Source: Hemerocallis citrina (Eukaryota; Streptophyta; Magnoliopsida; Asparagales; Asphodelaceae). Taken from it: a stretch of DNA of 64,000 nt. The stretch lies in the NCBI GenBank assembly GCA_017893485.1, contig CM030366.1, positions 204,717,826-204,781,825 of the forward strand. The letters run 5' to 3'. Positions 20,188-31,294 of the stretch are shown one piece after another. A model generated the notes under the pieces. The model saw only the letters and a program-made list of their open reading frames with translations. It searched no databases and was not told the origin of the DNA. Each line of letters opens with the position of its first letter. Position 1 is the stretch's first letter. Position numbers and translations under genes: made by a program.

Positions 20188-23100
20188 CTAAGACAACAAA
20201 TCATTTCCTTTCTCGTAAATCCGCCGATAAATTTTTGCACCTTCTAACTCTGCATGTATCTCCCTTTCAGTCCGTATTCCCATTGGACTGTGCACTATCC
20301 AACCATCTGAATCACAGTCAATATTGTGGTCGATATCATCAATATGACGGAACACATCAGAGATCGAATCAAACTGTCTTCTCATGTCCATTGCCACTTC
20401 CAACACATCTGATTGCAGAAATACCTTAAACAAAGCAAAACAGTATTGAAAAAAGTGATGATTAATAATTGGCGATAATTCAAGCTACAATTCAACTTTA
20501 AACAAGAGACTCAATACAGACGAGGGCTACAGTAAGGAGAAGACAGAGGTACAGATGCAATTCGATCAGTAGGTTTTACAGTGGGAAATTTTGTCAAAAC
20601 TATTATGCAATCTACTTTCTCTCGTCATGCAATTTTGTTTGTAATAACTGCCTTGGACTCTTGATGGTCATCTTCTTCTCTTATTTGTTACATAACATAG
20701 ATGATTCATTTTTCATGTTTGGAAGAGATAAGACATAGATGTTAGGGAATTAAGCGCAGTAGGGCAGGGTTGGGTTACAGAGAAGCGATAATTGATCACA
20801 ACGAATCAACCAAGCAAGTAGACCAAACCAAGCACACAAAGCACACAATTTTGTCCCGGTACGGGTGAACCTACTCTGGAGGAAAAATAATTGAGATATT
20901 ATTCAACTAAAGAAGATACAAACGTTACAATTACTCTCACCAATAACCTATCTATCTGACTATCTTCAAGCCTCACTAGAATATATTCTGTTGTTCACAA
21001 TAGAAATCCCTAGGTTGTAGTCTTGATACAATCACCATCCCCGATACATCTAACTTGGTGAAGAAATTGGGCTTCAAACAGATCCACTGACCCGACCCAA
21101 AATGTTATTGTCCGCCGCTTGCTCCAAAAAGCAATCGACTGCTCTCCAGTCAGAGAGCAACCCGAGAACTTGCGGCCGACTACATGGAAATGGAGTCGAC
21201 TGCTCCCTATTGCTGCTTCTACCTTCGGCTGCTACTCCTTTCGCCTTCTATATTCGCTTCGAACCTCTTCTCACTTCACCGTCTTCTCTTTACACCGAAC
21301 CTATTATGCAAGACATACTAACTAGTAACCGAATCGGTTGATTTTGTTTGGTTAGCCACTTTTTACACAACCATCTTACTAGTTCCCTAAAAGATTAAAC
21401 AAATTACAACTATGAAGGATTTCCAAGATTTGATAACAGATTAAGGCTCTGTTTGGCATCTTTTAATACCAAAAAAAAAAGTTCCGTTTGGCATTACTTT
21501 TGGAGAGTTCTTTTGGTTCTTAAAGCACTTTTCTATTCAAAAGGAATCTGGCAAACTTAAATAAAAGCTTTTTTTTTGCCAAAAGAACATTTCAAAACTA
21601 CAGTTTTTAGCATTTTTCTTACAACACTCATGTGGTGGTTTTTAGTTTTTCGAAAAGACTATTACTTGCTAAGAAAATTTTGAACATTTTTTAGCGAAAC
21701 TTTTTTTGTCGCGGCAATACCGATAAAAGTCCTAAGCCTCATTTTGGAAAGCTAACCAGAGCATGGAGTTTCATAGGTGGCACTACTACAAAATATAAAT
21801 GAAAGAAAATAAAGAGTTGGCTGGCATACTTGTCCTCCTGTCTTAAGATGTTTTGAAATAGAATCCACCAAAGGCTTCTGCAAGACTCTTCTCTTGTGGT
21901 GCCTCTTCTTGAAATAGGGGTCTGGGCACTGCAAGAATTGAAGCAAAACAGGAAAAATTATGTGCATGATGGTCAGGTGATATAATACTGAGCTATCGGC
22001 TAAATATTGGTGATAACTTAGACCTAATATAAAGAGAATTCTCATAAAAATAGTATGAACTTCTAGCGCAGCCTCTAAACAAAAACAGGTTATAAACTAG
22101 ATTTTGCTCACCAGAATAGAAACATATATCAGAGATCCAGGGTAAGAGGACACCAGTTGTTCAAACGATATTGTAGCATTTGCAGACATGAAATGTCTGT
22201 CAAAAGAAAACATGAAATACTTCAATCTTTATATATCTATATTTTTACACAAAGACATTTTATTTGTACAAAAGAACTCTAACATATTTTGTAGACCAAG
22301 GTCCTTCACCCAGAACTGTGAGCGCTGAACTAACTGTAGAAAAGAAAAAACAGTTCAGTACGTAAAACCACTCGAGCATACATTCCAGAACAGAAGTTCA
22401 AAAGAAGAATCAGGAATGCAAAGTATGAGTTTTGTTCGAAACCTACCTTATGTCGAATTTCCAATCCCAGGTAGTTCCGTGGAGGCTGAGAATGTTTTGC
22501 TTGCCAAATAAGGAATCTGCCACTACCTGGGAAGTTCGCGCTGTTAGCACGAAACTAGAATGTTTCAGGTCTCTCATTGCTTCAATGCTCAATTAGCTAA
22601 ATCATGTGTTATAAATCCCCAAACCCAGACAAAAAGAGCAATGATGTCTCCAAGACCTTAGTTACAACAGCAGGATGTCTGCTGATTGCTAGCTATTTTT
22701 ATGTATGACAACTGTAACAGGGAATGTCCTAGATCCTAACAATGATGTCTCCAAAATCCAAAGAGGGAGTGAAGACACTTGCAACTACATTGTGACTTCA
22801 TGCTTCATTCCATATCCCGTTTTCTATACATGTGCTCTTTTCCTTTTTCCCCCTCAACTCACTGTGTATGTGAACTTCTAAGGGTGAAGCGGAGGTACGT
22901 TAAGATAACCGGAGGTATGTGGAGGTATCTAAGTTACCTACAGCTATCGTAGCTCTGGACCATTTGGAAACTCTTTTAGAGTGAGATAGTTAGAGGTCCG
23001 TAAATCTTTTTAGGTGCAGTTACCTCATCTCCAATAGAAAACTAGGTTATCTTTTGGATGTAGTTATCGAAACCTCCACAAGCTCACTTTGAAAGCCAAG

Positions 23101-26100
23101 TCCAACTGCCTAAACTTTGTCGGTAAGGACAAAGCTACCTACAGATTGCACCTTCACTTATACCTTTAGGCATCTAAACTACGTTTCCAAACGGGGCCTA
23201 AACAAATTATCTAATCACACTAGGAACAAAGAGCTTGCATACTGTAATTGGAAGAAACATGATAACTATCTTCTTCACTATTAACTATTAATTAGATACA
23301 ATGCATACTATATAGCAACATACATTAGCACGGGCTTTACCCGGAATATCACTAACTAATTCAACAACAACTATATCTCTAATACTCCTCACGTTGGAGC
23401 ATATAGACCATTCATGCCCAACTTGTCATTGATGAATTGTACTCTACCACTTGCAAGAGGTTTGTGAGAGCTGGTGATTAGTGCTAATATGTGTAACCTC
23501 TACCTGTGGAGACTCATATGGAGTGTCACTAATCTTGTTACGAACCACATGACAATCGACCACAATATGCATGGTTCGTTCATTAAACATAGCATTAATG
23601 GCTATATGAATGACAGACTGGCTATCACAATACATACGCATTAACTCATGTTAGATAACTCCTAACTCACTAAGCAATCGCTTGACCCAAGTTATCTCAC
23701 ATGCGAGATAAGCCATAGCACGATATTCAGGAATCAAGACTCGAACGAGACACCATATTTTGTTTATTGCTCTTTCATGAAACAAAGTTTCCCCCGATGA
23801 ACACACAATACCCAAAGGTGGATCGCCTAGTGGTCGAGCAACCAGCTCAATCTGCATCTGAAAACCTAGCAATTCGATAATGTCCATAATCAGTATACAT
23901 CAACCCTCTGCCTAGAGAACTCTTGAAATATCGAAGAAATTCTCATAACTGCGTCCCAGTGGCTCGTACGGGGGGAAGCCATAAACTGACTCACTATACT
24001 CACAGATTATACAATATCTTGACAAATAACTGTGAGATAATTTAGTTTTCCTACAAGCCTCATATACCTGCCTGGATCCTCCAACAACTCTCCCCGATCT
24101 GGCACTAGATTGGTGTTTAGATCCATCAGAATGCGTGATGGCCAATAACCTAACATACCACTTTCAGTAAGTATGTCCAACACATACTTTCTCTGTGACA
24201 TAAATCTCATCCTTAGAACGAGCTACCTCGATGCCCAAGAAATATTTCAGTCGACCGAGATCCTTGGTTTGAAATTTTTGTTGAACTTCATCTCTTTAAT
24301 GTCATTATGTCCATCTCCTATAATCACAATGTCATTAACAAATATAACTAAACGAATCATTTGCCCTTGATGATGTCGATAGAATATTGTAATCGCTATC
24401 ACTCATCAATCCAAAACTGGTGGCAACCTCAGTGAAACGACCAAATCAAGCACGAGAAGACTGTTTGAGTTCATACAAAGACTGTTTCAAGCGATAAATC
24501 ATTGCAAGCTTAGCTCTACTAACAAAATCAGGGAGCTACTACATGTAAACCTCCTCTACAAGAACATCATTGAGAAATGTATTCTTAACATCAAGTTGAT
24601 GGAGGGGCCAATGAAACATGGCTACCAAGGCAATAAAGATTTGAGTAGAAAGCATTTTAGTCACAGGAGAGAACATCTCATCATAATCAATGTCGTAGGT
24701 CTAAGAAAAATCTTTAGCAACTAACCAAGCTTTCAGGCGAGCCATGGAACTATCTGAATTTACCTTAACAATATACACCAGCTTACAACCAACATAATGT
24801 TTACCAAATGAAAGGTGAACCAAATTCCCAAGTACAATTTTTCTCAAAAGCAGTCATCTCTTCTCGCATAGCATGGCTGATAGTACTTCTGATAATGACT
24901 TGGGAATATGGTAAGTGTCCAAAGCAGAGACGGAGACAGAATGGGCAGACAATAAGCGAGCATATAAAAGACGATTATATAAAGGATGTGTTGTAGAGAG
25001 ATTCCATATGCGTATGGCAATGGGAAGATCAAGATCAGAAAGCTCACTGGTGGAGGGAATCATAGATGTCGGTTCAGTGGCTGTAACAGGAGGGGTAGAT
25101 GCAGACTCAACAATAAAGTCCAAAATAAGCTCGGAAGACGATGTACTAGTGAGTGTGGTTTCACATAAACAAAAGAAGTAGAGACCAAACAACCAGGATA
25201 GGTAAGGTATTCAGAATCTCTCATCAGATGGAGGTAGAGTCAGATCAAAAGAAGTGGTAGGAAAATAGGACTGAGACTTCAAAAATGTGACATTAGCAAA
25301 AATAAAGTAATGACACAACTGAGGACTGTAACATTTATAACCTTTATGGAAACTTGAATACCCTGGAAAAACACAACGAACTGAACGGGAATCAAGCTTA
25401 AAGTTACCTGGACGGTGACCATGAACAAAGCTAACACAAAAAATGAAGGGAGTGGAAATGGATTAGAATATAGAAATAAAACGGAGAATGGTGTATGACC
25501 AACTAGCACAGATGAGGGCATACGGTTAATAAGATGATAGTCACTAAGGACCACATCCCGCCAAAAAACGTTGAGGAACATTTTTATAAAGGAGCATGAT
25601 CCTCGAAACCAAAACAAGTAACAGTTTTTGCGCTCTGCAACACCGTTTTGTAGAAGGGTGCAAGGACAAGAAGACTCATGAAGAATAACACAATAGGGCA
25701 TAAAACTAGCGACCTCGAAGTAAAATACTCTTCGTCATTATCACTGCGCAAAATTTGAACAGAAACACCAAACTAGGTTCTTATCTCAGCACAAAAAAGT
25801 TTGAAAATATAAAGAACTTCAAGAGATTTCAGTAAATATAGTCAAGTTGCACGAGAGTAGTCATCAACAAAGTAACAAAATATTTAAGACCATTAAACTG
25901 AGACAGAACAAGACAAGGTCACTAAACATTAGAATAAACTAAACTGAAAGGCGACTCAGCCTTTTACTAACTCTAGGAGAATAAGAAGCACGTTAGTGTT
26001 TACCTAACTGCCATGACTCACAAGATAACTCCTTAAGATAAGATAATTTTGGTCTCACCTTCTTTAGATTCTGTAAGGACGGATGTCTCAGCTGACAATG

Positions 26101-29100
26101 CAAATCCAAAGGCGTGTAACCACTGAAGCATACAAATAAGGTAAGGGACACTATCAAACTGATAAAGGCTGTCAGATACATGCCCTATGTCAATTGTTTT
26201 ACCCGTTCCAAGCTCCTGAAACACACGGTGATCATGATAGAAGGTAACAGAACAGTTCATTGTTTTAGTAATTTTGCTGACAGACATTAGGTTGAATGAA
26301 AATTTTGGCATGTAAAGAACAAAATTGAGTGATAAAGTGAAAGTAAGATTTACATGTCCAATCCCCCCCCCCCCAATTAAGGGCATATAACCATCAGCGA
26401 GCCTAACAGGTTGATGAAATGGCCTACTAACAGAGGGCAATATACCTAAATTTTCAGTCATATGATCAGAAGCATATGAATCTATTATCCATGATATTGG
26501 AGCTGAAGTGGTCAACCATGCTATACCTGACCTGGCTAATGTGAGAAAGGGTGACTGCTATCGAGAAGCATGATAAAGATAGATAACCTGAATTTCATCC
26601 TCATCCAACTGGACAGTGGCTAAACTTAAGGCTACATGTGCGATGTGTCACGGTTGATAGTGCTGACAATGCATGTTAGGGCAATTCCCAAAAAAAATTA
26701 TATAAATAGTGGGGGCATATGCTAGTTTCCACATTCTGAAAGGGGACATTTGCTAATATACATTTTATTGTGGATATTTAGGTCATTTTGCATATCATGT
26801 GTGACGTACGTGGGTTCACTTAACGGAGATTTTAACGGTTTCATCCAAATTGAGAGTATTTCTTAGTTTTTTTTAAATAGTGGGGGTATATGCTAGTTTC
26901 TATGTTTTGAATGGGGCATTCGCTAAATTATCCCAAATTATAATCATCATCTTGCATTGTAAGAAGGAAAGGATGGAGACCAAGAAGATCAGGAGAATGA
27001 TATTTGAGTTTGGAGTTGGGTGTGGATAAAAGTTGAAAAATAAGGGACATGAAGTGGAGAAGGAGACAATTGAGGCGGAGAGGAGGACGAAGAGGTGGAG
27101 AAGGAAGAAGAGGATGTCTGAGTTCAGGTTTAGGTTTGGGTGTAGATTAAAGTTGAAAAAATGTGTGAGGTGAAGTAAAGAAGAAGACGATGGAGGCAGA
27201 TATAAGAAGGAAGAGAAGGATGTCTGAGATTGGGTTTAGGTTTGGGTGTGGATTAAAGATGAAAAAATGTGGGAGTTGAAGTGGGGAAGGAGATGATGGA
27301 GGCAGCGAGGAGAAGAGAATGATATTTGACTTTGGGTTTAAGTTTGGATGTGGATTAAAGTTGAAACGTGCTGGGGGTGAAGTGGAAAAGGAGGTGATGG
27401 AGGCAGAGAGGGAGGAGAAGAAAGGGGCGGCGAAGGAGTGGGATGAGGAAAGGGAGGAAACGATGTGAAGTAATAGAGGAAGAAGATGAGGGTATTTTGG
27501 AGAAAAAAAAGGGGGATAAATGCAAATCACGTGCATAAATAACACCTAAATTAAAAAATTCGGAAATTTTGGATTTGGGGAAGGTTTTCACGATGAAGAA
27601 AAGGCGAGGGTTTTTTGCGTTTGACCAAGATTTGACACGGGTTTTTCGCTATTTACCCTTCCCCTTCATATGCCCAAGCTTTTTGTTACTAGTATCACGA
27701 CCATGTCATCCTCCTCGACAAAAGCAACCTCTCTCATAACCGAAACCATAATGATCGTCTACCATTAAATCAAACTAGTAAGCTTCACATGTGATGCACG
27801 TTTTAATAAAGACTTGGAGTTAAACGTGCGATATACGTAAGTTGGTAGTAATTAGCACGTGCGATGAATGTCTTAATTTTTAAAAAAAATTGGAGTTGAA
27901 CGGGCAATACGCTTAAGTTTTAAAGGATGTTGAAGAAAAAACTTTGATTTGCACGTGCGATGCACGTGTTAATAAATAGAGTTGGAGTTGTACGTGTGGT
28001 GTATGGATTTGTTTGATGAGAAAGTAGTGTTTTATTTGAAAAAATTGGAGTTAAACGGGTGATACACGTAATTCCCAAAAAAATTAAATAAAAACTTTGA
28101 AAACTTTGATTTGTACGTGCGATCTACATGTTAATAAATAGAGATAAATGGAGATGGAGGTGCGCGTGCGATGCACGGGTTTGATTGGTGAAAAAAATAT
28201 TTACAAAATATTTGTTTGTTTGAAAACTTTGAAAAGTTTGATTTGCACGTGTGATACACGTATAATAAATGGAGATGGAGGTGTGCGTGCGACGCACAGG
28301 TTTTTTAGGTGACAAAAAAATAATAAAAATTATTTGTTTGTTTGAACCCCAACTCCCATTAATATAGTAGAGATAAAAATTGGATTGTAATCAGTCACTT
28401 GACAATTGTAACAATTGAAGTCCAACAATCTGATGTTATCGGGTTGGATCCAACACTAACGGGTCAGATTTGTATCCTTGAGAAATGGATAGAACTAGCC
28501 TGAATTGGTGCTGAGGAGAACTGGTCGGTGTCGGAGTTGAAGTATATTGATCGGAATTAGAGTTGGATGATTTGAAGATCAGATTCTAAAGAGAGGTTAG
28601 ATTTGGATTGGAATCCGGTCGGATTTGACTGGAGAGATTTAGAGTGGATTCAGGTCAGATTTGAGTGGAGAGGAACAAACAAATGAGGGCAAGACCACAT
28701 ATTTAAAATTGTCAACAGATTGGAGGCATTTTAGGTTAAGTTTAGCAGGCTTGGAGGTGCAGGTTGCACGTCTAGATCAGAGCTCAAAGTTGGAGGTATT
28801 CCACTGAATTGAGTTCAGATCTGGAACAAATCTCAGTGGCGAGGGATTTCAGACCAAACAGCAGCAGGTTCAGATTTGAACCCATCAGATTCAGGCAGCC
28901 ATGGCTGCTAGGTTACATTGATTTGTTGTCAACGATCGGATAAAGGGATCTGAGGAAAGACAACAGCAATGGAGTGGTCGACGGGGAGTTGGCTCAAGGA
29001 TTGGTGGTGGGTAGGGGCTGATCTAAGGTTTAGAGACCAGCTAGCTCTGATACCATGTAATTTGGGAGAAACATGATAACTATCTTCTTCATGGTTAATT

Positions 29101-30662
29101 AGATACAATGCATACTATATCGCAACATACATTAGCACGGGCTTTACCCGGAATATGACTAATTAAGACAACTACAACTATATCTCTAATACATACCTCT
29201 AACTCCACTTGAAAGAATAGGTAGGATCCACACTTTGTTTCCAAACAGAACCTTAAAAGATATCCATAGGTACAAAATAACGTCGGTTTTTGGAAATTGA
29301 GATACCTCTAGGTTGACATACCTTAACTTTTGGAGCCCAAAAAGTTACACTTTGAGGTATTTCACATCAAATAAAAAAAATAGTTCCGAAACGGACCATG
29401 TGTCCACATGTAGGAGGCATGATAACTAGAGGTATCTAGATCCCCCAGCGCACCAGCATTTACAAACGGGGCCTAAATATAGGCTAAATTACAAGAAACT
29501 ACCCTTTCTCTTTTTCAGAAAACTACCTCAACAGCGCTTTAATGTGCGCAACTCCAAATCTATCTTTTTTCTTTCAGGAAACTACCCTGCCAAATCTACC
29601 CCATTAACCAGACTTTTACGTGGCCTGCACGTGATCATATTGGACCAAAATACCCATGTGCTCATTTCCCCCTCAAATTTCAACTTTTTACCGCATTTTT
29701 AAAAAAAACACTGAATTATCTAATTTTCTTAACTAAATTTGGGAAATAAGATGAAAGGGTTGTAAAAAGGTTAAGAACACTAGTTAATTCAGTGAAATTT
29801 TTATGAAATGGGTAAAAGGTTGGAAAAGGGTGGGGCCGTGGGGGAGGTGGGGAGTATTTTGGTCTAATATGACCACGTGCAGTGCATGTAAAAGTCTGGT
29901 CAACATGGCAGAAGCGGCGGGGTAATTTACTTACTGGAAAAAAAAAGAAGGGGCGCGGGGGGGGGGGGGGGGGGGGGCGGGGCGGTTGAGGTATTTCAGA
30001 GAAAATATGAAGAGATAGGGTAGTTTTCTTGTAATTTAGCCCTAACTAAACATAAAAATGAGTTTATGTGATCATACCACATCCAATATCCACCATCAGT
30101 GGCAGACTGCAGTCCTTGTACACTTGCTCCCACTCCGGCGCCGCAACCGGTTTCTAAACTTCCCACAAAACGTAACCCAGAAACGCAAGTTAATGTCCAA
30201 ATTGGTACATAAAAAGAAGCTGAGTTGCGCGAGAAGATACTTACAGAGAAAGAGGAGCTGAGTGGGTTGACATGCTGCCGAATGCGAATGTGACCCACCT
30301 GACAATCAATCAACTGATTCAATCAATGAATATTCATTCATCAATTAAATTGCCATTCTTGAAATGAGCGTACCTCAGAGCGTCCGTACATGTCCTTGAG
30401 ATTGAGGCTCGGCATATTCGAGTTCGACGAGGCTCGGGCTTCTTATTACTGTGGCGGTATCGTTGCTGCTGCATCTGCTTCTTAGATTGCGCCGCCAATT
30501 CGGATATATAGGGCTAGGGTTAGGGTTAGGGTTAGGGTTAGTGGGGTTGGGGGAGAGTATGCTATGAAATTTAGTTGAGATTGAAGAAATGGTAAAGAGG
30601 GGTTTTAAGGTTTGAAGGCAATGAGGAGGGTGAGGAGTAAGGTACGCTATTCCTAACATCAT
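20188..30662 (-). CDS. TRMB: tRNA (guanine-N7-)-methyltransferase, TrmB/METTL1 family, eight coding exons
   Basis: Host gene. TrmB enzymes transfer a methyl group from S-adenosylmethionine to N7 of G46 in tRNA variable loops. Exons (minus): 30374-30662, 30245-30298, 30078-30153, 22447-22526, 22284-22333, 22112-22196, 21830-21928, 20188-20424; all junctions are GT-AG and phases match. Motifs in order: IRIRQHVNPLSSSF; SAM-binding MVDIGCGSGRFLIW (split by intron 3); NYLGLEIRHK; ANATISFEQL; catalytic-region CPDPYFKKRHHKRR; VFLQSDVLEVAMDM; C-terminal NPMGIRTEREIHAE-type signature. The first 80 or so residues are Ser/Thr/Pro-rich with few acids, like an organelle transit peptide. One extra base (CC at 30406-30407) shifts the frame between that peptide and the body. 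An in-frame ATG at 30415 would give an uninterrupted 240-residue protein. Intron 3 is 7.55 kb because of transposon insertions. Confidence 0.9.
20742..21390. mobile_element. Possible non-autonomous insertion in TRMB intron 7
   Basis: A 649 bp block bounded by short inverted ends TTAGGGAA / TTCCCTAA and less AT-rich than the surrounding intron (it includes GTCCCGGTACGGGTGAACC). No coding with known similarity. Class uncertain: target duplication not clear. Confidence 0.35.
23243..23384 (-). repeat. 3' LTR of copia element 2
   Basis: 142 bp, matching 29056-29191 with a handful of substitutions and one small indel. On the minus strand it follows the purine-rich CCAACGTGAGGAG. Confidence 0.85.
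23444..26515 (-). pseudogene. Copia pol remnant (protease to RNase H)
   Basis: Broken frames on the minus strand. 26033-26515 reads a protease-like SWIIDSYASDHMT (normal DSGAS changed to DSYAS), the following FNLMSVSKITK and a GAG-pre-integrase region. 25279-25701 keeps integrase words (LQNGVAERKN, SDYHLINRMPSSVL). Around 24.3 kb the RT catalytic YVDD box reads FVNDIVIIGDG, so one catalytic Asp is Asn. 24007-24210 reads KYVLDILTESGML and LVGKLNYLT. 23444-23641 is RNase H-like (MYCDSQSVIHIAIN). Each segment is separated by stops or frameshifts; no functional polyprotein can be made. Confidence 0.85.
26985..27430. repeat. Minisatellite of about 110 bp, about four copies
   Basis: Imperfect copies of a purine-rich unit containing TTTAGGTTTGGGTGTGGATT, AAAGTTGAAAAAATGTG and GGAGAAGGAGACGATGGAGGC-like words. 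Copies begin near 26990, 27120, 27225 and 27330. The long minus-strand frames across it are Pro/Ser low-complexity translations of the repeat. Confidence 0.7.
27775..28373 (-). mobile_element. Non-autonomous Helitron (599 bp) with repeated internal hairpins
   Basis: On the minus strand it begins TCTCTACTATATTAATGGGA and ends in a hairpin-plus-CTAG (plus-strand view: CTAGTAAGCTTCACATGTG and ATAGTAGAGA). It sits exactly between A (27774) and T (28374), the AT target of Helitrons, with no duplication. The interior holds about nine versions of the hairpin word CACGTGCGATGCACG (for example near 27867, 27951, 28163 and 28238), each followed by similar spacer. It lies within copia element 2. Confidence 0.85.
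29056..29191 (-). repeat. 5' LTR of copia element 2
   Basis: 136 bp. Shared internal words include CATTAGCACGGGCTTTACCC on the plus strand. The adjacent TGGTATCAGAGC primer site shows which LTR is 5'. Confidence 0.85.
29484..30041. mobile_element. Mutator-type MITE next to TRMB exon 3
   Basis: A 558 bp element with terminal inverted repeats of roughly 55 bp starting GGCTAAATTACAAGAAA. Flanking 9-mers CTAAATATA and CTAACTAAA agree at 7 of 9 positions, consistent with an old 9 bp MULE duplication. A run of about 20 G lies inside. The right end is 37 bp from the end of TRMB exon 3 (30078), within intron 3 just past the donor site. Confidence 0.6.
30511..30543. repeat. Four to five TTAGGG units inside TRMB exon 1
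   Basis: GGTTAGGGTTAGGGTTAGGG on the plus strand. On the coding (minus) strand it encodes alternating Asn-Pro in the putative transit peptide. Too short to be an interstitial telomere of size; a coding hexamer microsatellite. Confidence 0.8.
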
Positions 30663-31294
30663 CCCAACTGGACCATTTTTTTTTCCCTCAATCAGTATCT
30701 TAAAAAACCCTCCTAAGCTTGAGTTTTTCCCCGAAATAAGCCACTTTTAAAAACTAATTTCTAAAATAGACTACTTTTGAAACTAATTCTGAGAATAGAT
30801 CAGTCCTCATAGGACGCAATACCGAACTACGGACCTCTTCGATATCACAGCCGCAGCTCACAACTACGGCCTAAGTATATATCATACATATTTGGTTAAT
30901 AGACTTAGAGACTTGAAAAAAATGCCTAAGTGTAAAATGTGAAAATTAGGGAACTACGGCCTCGATAATGCATATGCCGCAGTACAGAACTACAGCCTCT
31001 TCAGTTTTGTGGCCGCAGTTCACAAATGTGGCCTAAGTATATATCATATATATTTGGATAATAGGCGCGGAGACTTGGGAGAAAAATGCCCAAGTATAAA
31101 ATGTAAAAAATATGAGGCCACAGTTGGGTACTGCGACCTCGATAATACAGAGGCCGCAGGCAGCCTATTTTTCACATTTTCACTCTGAAAATTTTTTCCA
31201 AGTCTCCGAGCCTAATATTCAAATATGTATGATATATACTTGAGCCATAGTTGTGAACTGCTGCCGCAAAATTGAAGAGGCCGCAGTAGTGGAG

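Larger units (their letters stand above)
23243..29191 (-). mobile_element. Ty1/copia LTR retrotransposon 2, inside TRMB intron 3
   Basis: A 5.95 kb element on the minus strand, same direction as TRMB. Short LTRs at 29056-29191 (5') and 23243-23384 (3'), with TSD CATAC at 23238-23242 and 29192-29196. The primer-binding site TGGTATCAGAGC (complement of 29044-29055) directly abuts the 5' LTR. LTRs begin TATTAGAG and end TTACA. Pol remnants run from protease (26.5 kb) through integrase and RT to RNase H (23.4 kb), all broken. A Helitron (27775-28373) and a minisatellite (about 27.0-27.43 kb) interrupt the gag region. The gene must splice it out with the rest of the intron. Confidence 0.9.

Noticed and set aside
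21752..22045. 97 aa minus-strand ORF as a separate gene
   Set aside because: It is TRMB exon 7 plus intron read-through on both sides.
27147..27591. Pro/Ser/Phe-rich minus-strand ORFs
   Set aside because: Low-complexity translation of a minisatellite within copia 2.
30511..30543. Interstitial telomere
   Set aside because: Only four to five hexamers, inside a conserved coding exon.
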